64,000 bases of DNA from the NCBI GenBank assembly GCA_964406005.1, contig CAYOPZ010000014.1, positions 5,763-69,762 of the forward strand, read 5' to 3'. The stretch comes from CAYOPZ01 sp964406005. GTDB taxonomy: Bacteria; Bacteroidota; Bacteroidia; Bacteroidales; SM23-62. The notes under the pieces were generated by a model. That model searched no databases, was not told the origin of the DNA, and was given only the letters and a program-made list of their open reading frames with translations. Each line of letters begins with the position of its first letter. Position 1 is the first letter of the stretch. The translations under genes and the position numbers were made by a program. Below, in pieces: positions 42,993 to 51,405 of this stretch.

Positions 42993-44480
42993 GTGAAAAA
43001 AATATCTTTTCCGGGTTTCGTATTATGCTTGTTTCTCCTGATACCCGGACAGGGGTTTGCACAAACCCGGACCATGCAACTGTCCCTTGAAGATGTGGTC
43101 CGGATCGCACAGGAACAATCCCCGTCGGCCATCCTTGCCAAGCACCAGTTCCGCGGGAGCTACTGGGAGTTCCGGGCATACAGGGCCCAATTACTTCCCG
43201 GGCTGTCCCTTTCGGCAACGATTCCCGAATTCAGCAGGGCCATTGATAAAATCACGACCCCGGAAGGGGATGTTTTTGTGACAAGAAAACAATCGAGCTA
43301 TAGCCTGGGTGCATCCCTGACGCAGAATATCCCACTTACGGGAGGAAGTATTTTTCTGTCCTCCGACCTGGAGCGGGTCGACAACTTTACCAATGCCAGC
43401 ACTTCATACCTGTCTACACCGGTAAGCATAGGGCTTCGGCAGCCCATCAAGGATTTCAACAGTTTTCGCTGGGAAAGAAAAATCGAGCCCCTGAGATACG
43501 AAGCTGCAAAAAAAAGCTATATCGAAGCCATAGAAAATGTGAACCAGCAGGCGGTGAGGAATTTTTTCAATCTCGCACTTGCACAGGTGAACCTTGAGAT
43601 TGCGGAATTGAATTACAGCAATACGGACTCACTTTACAAGATCGGACAGGGAAGGTATAATATCGGAACGATCGCCGAGAATGAACTGCTGGAAATGGAA
43701 CTTTCCTTCCTGAATGCAGGGACAGCACTGAATGAAGCCAGGACGCAGCTCGAGCTCAATAAGATCCGCCTCAGGTCCTTCCTTGGCTTCAATGAGACTG
43801 TTGACATTGAACTGGTTATCCCGGCTGAGATCCCTGATCTGGAGATCAATGTGGACCAGGCCCTTGAGCAGGCAAGGCAAAACAGTCCCACCGTCCTTGA
43901 CCTGCGCAGGCAATTGCTTGAGGCAGACCGGTCGGTGGCCCAGGCAAAGGCCGAACAGGTATTGACGGCCAGTTTGGTCGCATCTTACGGTTTGACACAG
44001 CGGGCAGACGATTATTTATCCGGGGCCTACCGGAATCCCCAGGATCAGCAAAGACTCAATATCGGGCTGGAAATTCCATTGTTGGACTGGGGGCAAAGAA
44101 GGGGAAATTACAGGGTGGCGCAGTCAAACCAGGAAGTGGTGAAGACCAATGTGGAGCAGGACCAGATTGATTTTGACCAGGAAGTCATGCTTCAGGTCAT
44201 GCAGTTCAACCTGCAGGACGACCAGCTGAGGATCGCAGCCAAGGCCGATACCATCGCTCAGCTCCGCTATAATGTTACAAAGGAGCGTTTTTACATCGGT
44301 AAGATCGATGTATTTGAATTAAACCTGGCACAAACCGACAAGGACAATGCTTCCAGGAGTTACCTCAGCGCATTGCAGAATTACTGGGACTATTATTACA
44401 ATATAAGGCGACTGACCCTGTATGATTTTGAAAAGCAGTTACCGCTGGAAGAGGATTTCGACACATTGCTGGAATATTAA
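42993..44480 (+). CDS. TolC family outer-membrane efflux protein
   Basis: From GTG 42993 this is 495 residues with a signal peptide (MKKISFPGFVLCLFLLIPGQGFAQ). Two OEP domain halves are rich in Gln/Asn/Ala helices (QQAVRNFFNLALAQVNLEIAELNYSNTD, ENELLEMELSFLNAGTALNEARTQLELNKIRLRSFLG), and the second half repeats the pattern (LAQTDKDNASRSYLSALQNYWDYYYNIRRLTLYDF). It forms the outer-membrane channel and periplasmic tunnel of the exporter encoded by the two preceding genes. The frame is open from TTG 42966, but GTG 42993 places the signal peptide at the N-terminus and is preferred. Confidence 0.9.
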   Translation: MKKISFPGFVLCLFLLIPGQGFAQTRTMQLSLEDVVRIAQEQSPSAILAKHQFRGSYWEFRAYRAQLLPGLSLSATIPEFSRAIDKITTPEGDVFVTRKQSSYSLGASLTQNIPLTGGSIFLSSDLERVDNFTNASTSYLSTPVSIGLRQPIKDFNSFRWERKIEPLRYEAAKKSYIEAIENVNQQAVRNFFNLALAQVNLEIAELNYSNTDSLYKIGQGRYNIGTIAENELLEMELSFLNAGTALNEARTQLELNKIRLRSFLGFNETVDIELVIPAEIPDLEINVDQALEQARQNSPTVLDLRRQLLEADRSVAQAKAEQVLTASLVASYGLTQRADDYLSGAYRNPQDQQRLNIGLEIPLLDWGQRRGNYRVAQSNQEVVKTNVEQDQIDFDQEVMLQVMQFNLQDDQLRIAAKADTIAQLRYNVTKERFYIGKIDVFELNLAQTDKDNASRSYLSALQNYWDYYYNIRRLTLYDFEKQLPLEEDFDTLLEY

Positions 44481-44496
44481 TCCCCTGCTTCTTAAG

Positions 44497-45318
44497 ATGC
44501 AAAAGGCCGGAGCATATATCGCCATTGTTTGCGGTCTCTTGATTTGCTTTTGCACCAGGGAGAAATCCCCGGATAAATCCCCTGAGGCCGGACCGGAAAC
44601 CAGGATAGTAAAGGAGTTTTATCCCAACGGCCGGCTCAAATCCGCAACGGAAGCAGTCGGAAAGCTGCGGCAGGGCCTTTCCCGGGAATACCGCGCGGAC
44701 GGAACGCTGGAAAGTGAAATATATTACGATCAGAACCGGAAGCACGGTTCGGCGAAAAGCTATTATGCCGACGGCAAAACCGTAAAGAACGAGTTGCGTT
44801 ATGTGAACGGCTACAGGCAGGGGGATGCAAAATGGTATTACCAGAGCGGAAAAATATACCGCGTAACACCCTACGAGAAAAATCAGATCAACGGCGTACG
44901 GTACATTTATTATGAGAACGGCAATCTCCAGGCAGAGATCCCCTACCAGGAAAGCCAGCCGGGTACCGGCCTGAAGGAGTATACCCCCAACGGCAGCCTG
45001 AAAGCATTCAGCGCTGTAATCCGGATTGAGGAGGCAGACCGGCTCGACCGGGAAAACAGATACTCTCTGGTTCTGTCCATGTCTGACGGCAGCCGGAATG
45101 TGGAGTTTTTTACCGGCGAGCTTACCGGCGGGAAGTATTGGAACGATGAGCTGACACCTGTACCGACCGAGAACGGGACCGGGAGAATCGATTTTATTAT
45201 TTCAAGGGGGAAATTCAGGATGGAAACAATCAACATCGTGGCAAGGGTGCGCACAAGCCTGGGAAATCCCAGGATTCTGCAAAAAGAGTATTACCTGGCA
45301 GTTGAAAACAGGTTTTGA
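44497..45318 (+). CDS. YwqK/MORN-like repeat protein, exported
   Basis: From ATG 44497 this is 273 residues with an N-terminal export signal (MQKAGAYIAIVCGLLICFC). A Cys near residue 17 or 19 may be lipidated, though the lipobox is poor. Residues about 35-165 hold five or six YwqK-type repeats (VKEFYPNGRLKSATE, REYRADGTLESEIYYDQNRKHG, KSYYADGKTVKNELRYVNGYRQG, YIYYENGNLQAEIPYQ). The family is labelled an antitoxin in databases, but no toxin gene is adjacent and the exported form argues against that role. A C-terminal beta domain of about 90 residues is not recognised. An in-frame start at 44422 would overlap tolC and is disfavoured. Its stop directly abuts the stop of the convergent TPR gene. 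Confidence 0.8.
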   Translation: MQKAGAYIAIVCGLLICFCTREKSPDKSPEAGPETRIVKEFYPNGRLKSATEAVGKLRQGLSREYRADGTLESEIYYDQNRKHGSAKSYYADGKTVKNELRYVNGYRQGDAKWYYQSGKIYRVTPYEKNQINGVRYIYYENGNLQAEIPYQESQPGTGLKEYTPNGSLKAFSAVIRIEEADRLDRENRYSLVLSMSDGSRNVEFFTGELTGGKYWNDELTPVPTENGTGRIDFIISRGKFRMETINIVARVRTSLGNPRILQKEYYLAVENRF

Positions 45319-46884
45319 TCATTCAATGGAATTCAGCTTCAGTTTCAGATCGGTATTCTCCGGAGCGTAACCGAGGCCTTTCAGGAGCACTTCACGGGAT
45401 CTGCCGATCATTCCACTTCGGTAATAGTATATCGCTGCCGATGAATAGGACCGGCCGAGAAGGTTAGGGTCAATGTCAAGGTAAGGATTCCTGTCGATAA
45501 GATCCTCGAAAAGTCTCATGTATTTTTCTCCGGATTCCCGGTTCTGCAGCTCAAAGGACTCCCCGAAAACTTCAAGGAAGGTTTTCGCTTTTACGTATGT
45601 CAGGACATCCTCACTTTCCAGTTCGGTATAGGCAGTATCGTATTCCTCGATCCTATCCAGTACCAGAGCCGGGCTGGCAATCCCGGCATAACCTGCCAGG
45701 GCTGCCACCAGAAGATTCTGGTTGTTTTCATCCTCCGGGAATACCCGGAACGCAGCTTCCAGGCAGTCAAGGGCTGCAGAGTAATCGGCCTCCAGGAAAT
45801 TCTGTCTTCCGTATTCATACAGGTAATGAAACTCGAATTCAGAGGCCCGGGCCCCGGGGAGATGTCTGCCCAAATATTCCCGTATACGGAGAATGGTTTC
45901 CTCATCTCCCTCCTCGGCAAGGATGGTATGGATGATATCGACAAGGTATGCGCTGATCAGTTCCGGTTCTATGCCGTAACCGATCAGCCCGGCTGCCTTA
46001 ACAAGATACTCCAGGTCTCCTGTTTTATGATAATCCATATGCTGAAGGAAAGCATAGAGTTGTGCAATCAGCAGGTACTGCGTTTTATAGGAGGGATACA
46101 GTAGAAATGCCTTTTCGAACTGTGAATATGCATTGCGCGGATCATCCTGTTCAATGCATAACAGGGCACTGTTCAGATACAGCATTCCGACGATTTCCTT
46201 CAGGTTGAAACCGTATCCGGCGAAATAATGGGTTTCAAACAAATTCCGTGCGCTGGTATTTTTAAAGGTCTGTTCGTCAATGACTCCCGTACTATGCATG
46301 AATTCCACAAAATTGTTCCGGGTTTCATACCCCAACATGAAGGTCTGCAAATCCGGAGGCGCGATTTCGAGCATGATGCGCCTGTCTTCCGGGTACGCGA
46401 TCATATAGATATATGCCGGCCGTTCCCGTATCTCATAGGGGATACCGACCCGGTCAAAGATGAAGGAATAGATGGCGGCAGCCGTCTGGTAATTGTATTT
46501 TCCGTAACGGAACAGATCCCCGAAACCGGCCCGGTAGTCATAGGAGACCAGAAAGGTTTTACTCACATGGTTTTCAATACGCTCAATCTTCTTTTCTTCA
46601 CTCAGGTTGTCGAATTTCCTGTCCCGGATTCTGAGAACGGTCTCCTCAATAATTTTCCCGATGGATTCCGCCTGGTTTTCATCTGCAGCCATATCCACGG
46701 CGACGGCCATGGAAAGGTAATCCGGATTGTCCTTGAAATAAGCGGCAAATGTTTCTTTTTCGAATCCGGAAAAATAATGGAGATCTGCCGGACCGAACAC
46801 GGTATCTGCTCCGGGTATCTGTGCACCTGCCTTAACCATGAAAACCGGAAGCAGGATAAGGAATATATGTCTTATCCGAGACAT
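45319..46884 (-). CDS. Secreted transglutaminase-like/TPR protein, function unknown
   Basis: This 521-residue protein has a signal peptide (about 1-22, ending VKAGAQ). The N-terminal half (about 100-230) resembles the transglutaminase-like fold (NYQTAAAIYSFIFDRVGIPYEIRERPAYIYMIAYP), but the nucleophilic Cys is replaced: Tyr/Asn-Tyr-Gln-Thr stands where a Cys is expected. Residues about 240-520 contain helical TPR-like repeats (LYLNSALLCIEQDDPRNAYSQFEKAFLLYPS, ADYSAALDCLEAAFRVFPED, YRSGMIGRSREVLLKGLGYAPE). It is probably a non-enzymatic periplasmic scaffold. The fold assignment is tentative. A TATCTTTG promoter element lies eight bases upstream of the ATG. Confidence 0.7.
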   Translation of the reverse strand: MSRIRHIFLILLPVFMVKAGAQIPGADTVFGPADLHYFSGFEKETFAAYFKDNPDYLSMAVAVDMAADENQAESIGKIIEETVLRIRDRKFDNLSEEKKIERIENHVSKTFLVSYDYRAGFGDLFRYGKYNYQTAAAIYSFIFDRVGIPYEIRERPAYIYMIAYPEDRRIMLEIAPPDLQTFMLGYETRNNFVEFMHSTGVIDEQTFKNTSARNLFETHYFAGYGFNLKEIVGMLYLNSALLCIEQDDPRNAYSQFEKAFLLYPSYKTQYLLIAQLYAFLQHMDYHKTGDLEYLVKAAGLIGYGIEPELISAYLVDIIHTILAEEGDEETILRIREYLGRHLPGARASEFEFHYLYEYGRQNFLEADYSAALDCLEAAFRVFPEDENNQNLLVAALAGYAGIASPALVLDRIEEYDTAYTELESEDVLTYVKAKTFLEVFGESFELQNRESGEKYMRLFEDLIDRNPYLDIDPNLLGRSYSSAAIYYYRSGMIGRSREVLLKGLGYAPENTDLKLKLNSIE

Positions 46885-46891
46885 ACTGTAA

Positions 46892-46899
46892 CAAAGATA
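46892..46899 (-). promoter_or_regulatory. -7 element TATCTTTG for the TPR protein gene
   Basis: Exact TAnnTTTG match on the minus strand with seven bases between it and the ATG at 46884. The leader would be only a few nucleotides. Confidence 0.5.
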
Positions 46900-46955
46900 G
46901 CAATCACTATGATTAAGAACATGTCATATGATCGACAACCCTGCAATTTTTAAAG

Positions 46956-46963
46956 TAAATTTG
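46956..46963 (+). promoter_or_regulatory. -7 element TAAATTTG for mdh
   Basis: Exact TAnnTTTG match 23 bp upstream of the mdh ATG, in the 102-bp divergent space shared with the TPR gene. Confidence 0.5.
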
Positions 46964-46986
46964 ATGGAACAGTAAATCAATATCAC

Positions 46987-47925
46987 ATGGAAAAAATAAC
47001 TGTAATCGGCGCCGGTAATGTAGGTGCCACCTGTGCCAATGTGCTGGCACATAAAAATCTTTCAAAAGAAGTTGTTCTTGTAGACATCAGGTCCGGAATT
47101 GCCGAGGGAAAAGCCCTCGATATCTGGCAGACCTCATCCATTAACGGTTTTAATACCAGGGTGGTCGGGGTTACGGATGATTACAAGCGCACCGAAGGTT
47201 CAGGAATTGTCATCATCACCTCGGGCATGCCCCGGAAGCCGGGAATGTCAAGGGATGACCTGATCAAAACCAATGCCGGTATCGTCAAGGATGTTACCCT
47301 TAAGTCTGTAAAGGCTTCACCGGATGCCATCATTATTGTTGTTTCCAATCCATTGGATGTAATGACATATGCGGCACTGAAAGCTTCCGGGAAGCCCCAA
47401 GATAAAGTCTTCGGGATGGCCGGGATACTGGACATCGGAAGATTCAAGGCGTTCATTGCCGAAGCGCTGGATGTCTCCCCGCTTGACATCAATGCACTCC
47501 TGATGGGCGGGCATGGCGATACCATGGTTCCGCTGCCGCGCTATACTTCAGTCTGTGGCATACCCCTTACCGAATTGATGTCCGCGGAACAGATCGAACA
47601 AATTGTCCAGAGGACACGCAAAGGAGGAGGGGAGCTGGTACAGCTTATGGGGACATCTGCATGGTATGCGCCGGGTGCCGCCGTTGCCCAGATGGCAGAG
47701 GCGATCGTGGACGACCAGAAGCGCATCTTTCCGGTATCCACCCTGTTGAAAGGCCAGTTCGGACTGAAGGATGTTTTTATGGGCATGCCTGTCAAGCTTG
47801 GCAAAAACGGGATTGAAGAGATTCTCGATATCAAGCTCGAGAAAGACGAACAGGCCCTTCTGGAAACTTCCGCCAAGGCTGTCAAAAGCGTTATGGATGT
47901 GTTTGACGGAATGAATATTATTTAA
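46987..47925 (+). CDS. mdh: Malate dehydrogenase (LDH-like, NAD-dependent)
   Basis: This 312-residue protein has a Rossmann start (ITVIGAGNVGATCANVLA), the NAD-selective acidic residue in VVLVDI, the mobile loop GMPRKPGMSRDDL whose Arg selects malate/oxaloacetate over lactate/pyruvate, NPLDVMTY, and the catalytic-His motif MGGHGDTMVPLPRY. It interconverts malate and oxaloacetate in the TCA cycle. Length and motifs are normal for the LDH-like bacterial MDH group. It stands alone between its own promoter and that of secDF. Confidence 0.97.
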   Translation: MEKITVIGAGNVGATCANVLAHKNLSKEVVLVDIRSGIAEGKALDIWQTSSINGFNTRVVGVTDDYKRTEGSGIVIITSGMPRKPGMSRDDLIKTNAGIVKDVTLKSVKASPDAIIIVVSNPLDVMTYAALKASGKPQDKVFGMAGILDIGRFKAFIAEALDVSPLDINALLMGGHGDTMVPLPRYTSVCGIPLTELMSAEQIEQIVQRTRKGGGELVQLMGTSAWYAPGAAVAQMAEAIVDDQKRIFPVSTLLKGQFGLKDVFMGMPVKLGKNGIEEILDIKLEKDEQALLETSAKAVKSVMDVFDGMNII

Positions 47926-47938
47926 GCGGAAAAATATA

Positions 47939-47946
47939 TATCTTTG
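47939..47946 (+). promoter_or_regulatory. -7 element TATCTTTG for secDF
   Basis: Exact TAnnTTTG match 13 bp after the mdh stop and 28 bp before the secDF ATG. Confidence 0.5.
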
Positions 47947-47974
47947 GGCTCCTGAATGACCAAATCAGAATCAG

Positions 47975-50900
47975 ATGCAAAATAAGGGAGCCGTCAGGGT
48001 ATTTGCCATTGCCCTGGCCATCGTATGCGTTTATCAGTTATCCTTCACGTTTGTCACGCAAAAGGTAGAGAAAGACGCCAGCAGATATGCAGGAGGGGAT
48101 TCTACGCTGGAAGCAAGGTATATTGATTCCATAAGCAGCGAAGTTGTATACAACATCCTGCTCAGGAAATATACCTACCGTGAATGCAAGGAGCGTGAGA
48201 TCAACCTCGGTCTGGACCTGAAAGGAGGCATGAACGTAACCCTGGAAGTATCCATGGTGGATATGATCCGCTCCCTGGCTGACTACAGCACGGATACCAC
48301 GTTCAACCAGGCCATTGCCCTGGCAAGGGAGTACCAGACGGAAAGCCAGGAAAATTTTGTGACGCTTTTCGGCAGGGCATTTGAGGATATTGATCCGAAT
48401 GCAAGGCTTGCCGCCATATTTGCCACCCGCGAGCTCCGGGGCCAGATCGATTTTAATTCCACCAATGAGGATGTCCTCAGGGTCATACGCTCCGAGACGG
48501 AGGGCGCGATGGATAACGCGTTTAATGTCCTGAGGAACAGGATAGACCGGTTCGGTGTCGTACAGCCCAATATCCAGCGCCTGGAAACCCAGGGCCGGAT
48601 CCTTGTGGAGCTTCCCGGTGTCAAGGAACCCGAGAGGGTGAGAAAACTCCTGCAGGGAACTGCAAACCTTGAATTCTGGGAAACATATGAGAATTCCGAG
48701 GTTTATCCCTATTTGGAGGAGGCGAACTCACGGGTTAAGGAAATACTTGATGCACAGGAAGAGATGCAGCAGGCGGAACAGGCGCCGGAAGCCGAACCGG
48801 CTCCCGGCCCGGAGGAGGAAAATCCGTTGCTTGCCGAATCCGGACAGGCCGCTGCTGCAGAAGGGGAGGATACGACCGGGCAGGAATTAAGCCTGTTGGA
48901 ACAGATTGAAGCCGACAGTCTTCTGACAGATACAACGGCTGCCGTGACACTGGAAGACTTTATCAGGCAAAATCCCCTGCTCGGGATCCTTCAGCCCAAT
49001 GTCACCCAGCAGGGGCAATTCGTTAACGGCGCCGGTGTGGGATTTGCACATTACAAGGATACCAACAAGATCATGCAATACCTGAACATGCCGCAGGTCC
49101 GCTCACTCTTTCCGAGAGATATACGCTTTTTATGGAGTATGACCCCTTTCGACGAAGCAGGCAATTATTACGTACTGTATGCATTGAGGATTACGGGCAG
49201 GGACGGAAGACCCATTCTCGACGGCAGTGTCGTGACAAATGCAAGCGTGGATTTTTCGCAAACAGGCGGCAATGCCACGGTCACTATGGGGATGAATGCC
49301 GAGGGAGCCCAGCAATGGTCACGGATCACGCGTGAAAATGTGGGCAAGGCCATTGCCATCGTTCTTGACAATTATGTGACTTCGGCCCCTACGGTCGATG
49401 AGGAGATCCCCAACGGGCGTTCTACCATCCGGGGGAACTTCACCTATGCCGAAGCAGAGGATCTTGCCAACGTATTGAAGTCAGGGAAACTTCCGGCCCC
49501 CGCAAGGATAGAACAGGAAGCCATCGTAGGACCGTCACTGGGAAAGGCGGCAATCCATTCAGGGTTGAATTCTTTCATGATTGCCTTTGTCGTGATACTG
49601 CTGTACATGGTCTTCTATTACAGCCACAGGGCAGGATTTGTTGCTGATATTGCCCTGATAGTGAATATGTTTTTCCTGATGGGTGTGCTGGCATCGCTCG
49701 GAGCTGTGCTGACCCTGCCGGGCATTGCAGGGATCGTTCTGACAATAGGTATGTCAGTTGACGCCAACGTGTTGATCTATGAGAGAATCCGGGAAGAGAT
49801 TGTAGCGGGAAAGGGCATTAAGCTGGCCGTTTCTGACGGGTATAAAAATGCACGATCTGCCATAATAGATGCCAATGTGACCACCCTTCTTACCGGTGTG
49901 ATCCTGCTTATATTCGGGACCGGTCCCATCAAGGGGTTTGCCACTACCCTGGTGATCGGCATTCTCACATCCCTTTTCTCTGCCATATTCATTACCAGAC
50001 TGGTCTATGAACGAATGCTGACCAGGAACCGCAGGCTGACCTTTGCAACCCGGATCACACAAAATGCTTTTAAGAATGCACATATCCAGTTCATAAACAA
50101 ACGCAAAATCTTTTTTGTTATCTCCGGGGCGCTCGTTCTTACGGGGATTGTATCACTTATTACCAGGGGGCTTAATCAGGGTATTGATTTTACGGGAGGA
50201 AGAACCTTTGTCGTCGAGTTCAAACAGCCCGTTTCGACGGAAGAAATCAAAGGCAGCCTTGAGCAGGAATTCGGAGAAGCCCCGCAGGTAATTACATTCG
50301 GCAGCGACAACAAGATCCGGATCACAACGAAGTACAAATTCGACGACGATGCCGTGGAAGCAGACGAGGAGGTTGAACGGCTTTTATACGAAGGACTTCA
50401 GCCATACCTGGGAGAAGATGTTGATTTCAATACATTTTTGAACGTATACCGGCAGAGTTCAGAGAAGGTCGGTCCCACGATTGCGGACGATATCAAGGTA
50501 CAGGCAGTCTGGGCCATCCTGTTTGCCCTTGTAGTCATTTTTATATACATACTTGTACGGTTCAGGAACTGGCAGTACGGATTGGGGGCTGTAGCCGCCC
50601 TTGTTCACGATGTGCTGATTGTGCTGGGTGTATTTTCATTATTATACGGCATTATGCCCTTTTCCATGGAGATCGACCAGGCGTTTGTAGCGGCCATACT
50701 GACCGTCGTGGGTTATTCAATCAATGACACAGTGGTCATATTTGACAGGATCAGGGAGTATATAGGGCTGTACCGGAAGCGGGAACGGACCGAGATCATC
50801 AACCTTGCCCTCAACAGTACCCTGAGCCGGACATTCAGTACTTCGATGAGTACATTTTTCGTTTTGTTCGTGATCTTCCTGTTCGGAGGGGAAGTGATCA

Positions 50901-51034
50901 GGGGATTCACCCTGGCCCTGCTTATAGGGGTGGTGGTCGGAACCTATTCTTCACTTTTCATCGCGACCCCGGTGGTTTATGATACCATCCTCAGGACTGA
51001 GACCAGGAAGGCACACAGGGCCGGAAGGAAATAG
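47975..51034 (+). CDS. secDF: Protein translocase subunit SecDF (single-chain fusion)
   Basis: This 1019-residue fusion has SecD then SecF. SecD features: first helix (VFAIALAIVCVYQLSFTFV), INLGLDLKGGMNVTLEV (motif D1), P1 periplasmic domain, and LPGIAGIVLTIGMSVDANVLIYERIREE in the RND-type membrane domain. SecF starts near residue 700 with a new first helix, GIDFTGGRTFVVEF, and ends with TVVGYSINDTVVIFDRIRE. Twelve helices in total are expected. SecDF uses the proton gradient to pull exported proteins through SecYEG. An acidic, Ala/Glu/Pro-rich insert at about 255-325 splits the P1 region, longer than in E. coli SecD. Confidence 0.96.
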   Translation: MQNKGAVRVFAIALAIVCVYQLSFTFVTQKVEKDASRYAGGDSTLEARYIDSISSEVVYNILLRKYTYRECKEREINLGLDLKGGMNVTLEVSMVDMIRSLADYSTDTTFNQAIALAREYQTESQENFVTLFGRAFEDIDPNARLAAIFATRELRGQIDFNSTNEDVLRVIRSETEGAMDNAFNVLRNRIDRFGVVQPNIQRLETQGRILVELPGVKEPERVRKLLQGTANLEFWETYENSEVYPYLEEANSRVKEILDAQEEMQQAEQAPEAEPAPGPEEENPLLAESGQAAAAEGEDTTGQELSLLEQIEADSLLTDTTAAVTLEDFIRQNPLLGILQPNVTQQGQFVNGAGVGFAHYKDTNKIMQYLNMPQVRSLFPRDIRFLWSMTPFDEAGNYYVLYALRITGRDGRPILDGSVVTNASVDFSQTGGNATVTMGMNAEGAQQWSRITRENVGKAIAIVLDNYVTSAPTVDEEIPNGRSTIRGNFTYAEAEDLANVLKSGKLPAPARIEQEAIVGPSLGKAAIHSGLNSFMIAFVVILLYMVFYYSHRAGFVADIALIVNMFFLMGVLASLGAVLTLPGIAGIVLTIGMSVDANVLIYERIREEIVAGKGIKLAVSDGYKNARSAIIDANVTTLLTGVILLIFGTGPIKGFATTLVIGILTSLFSAIFITRLVYERMLTRNRRLTFATRITQNAFKNAHIQFINKRKIFFVISGALVLTGIVSLITRGLNQGIDFTGGRTFVVEFKQPVSTEEIKGSLEQEFGEAPQVITFGSDNKIRITTKYKFDDDAVEADEEVERLLYEGLQPYLGEDVDFNTFLNVYRQSSEKVGPTIADDIKVQAVWAILFALVVIFIYILVRFRNWQYGLGAVAALVHDVLIVLGVFSLLYGIMPFSMEIDQAFVAAILTVVGYSINDTVVIFDRIREYIGLYRKRERTEIINLALNSTLSRTFSTSMSTFFVLFVIFLFGGEVIRGFTLALLIGVVVGTYSSLFIATPVVYDTILRTETRKAHRAGRK

Positions 51035-51055
51035 TAATATTTCGGAATTCTGCCG

Positions 51056-51063
51056 TATATTTG
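51056..51063 (+). promoter_or_regulatory. -7 element TATATTTG for tatA
   Basis: Exact TAnnTTTG match 15 bp upstream of ATG 51079. It overlaps the upstream TTG at 51061, which is therefore not the start codon. Confidence 0.5.
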
Positions 51064-51078
51064 GATAAGGAAATTACT

Positions 51079-51357
51079 ATGTTGTCTGTCGTCTTATTTA
51101 TCAGCGGCCAGGAAATTTTGATCGTGGCTCTTGTGGTGCTTCTCCTTTTCGGATCCAGCAAGATCCCGGAGATGGCGCGCGGACTGGGCAAAGGTATGCG
51201 TGAATTCAGGAAAGCGGCCGATGATATAAAGAAAGAGATCAGCGAAAGCGTTCCGGATGTGGAGAAGGATATAAAGGATGCGGGCAAGGACTTGAAAGAC
51301 AGCACTAAGGGATTGATGGACGACTTCAGGGACCTGAAGGATAACCTCGGTAAATAG
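51079..51357 (+). CDS. tatA: Sec-independent protein translocase TatA/TatB-type subunit
   Basis: From ATG 51079 this is 92 residues: a short N-terminus, one membrane helix (EILIVALVVLLLFGSSKIPEMARGLGKGMREFRKA) with the FG hinge and the amphipathic helix typical of TatA, then a charged Asp/Lys-rich tail. It would form the Tat channel for folded proteins. No tatC is seen in the window. TatA and TatB are hard to separate by sequence; the position without tatC and the FGSSKIPE motif favour TatA. It lies between secDF and the antiporter gene. Confidence 0.88.
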   Translation: MLSVVLFISGQEILIVALVVLLLFGSSKIPEMARGLGKGMREFRKAADDIKKEISESVPDVEKDIKDAGKDLKDSTKGLMDDFRDLKDNLGK

Positions 51358-51405
51358 CCAACCTGTTTCAGGGCAGCGCTTCGGCGCATTCACAGCATTT
51401 ATCAT

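Noticed and set aside
51061..51078. TTG start for tatA
   Set aside because: The codon lies inside the TATATTTG promoter element; ATG 51079 gives a normal TatA N-terminus.
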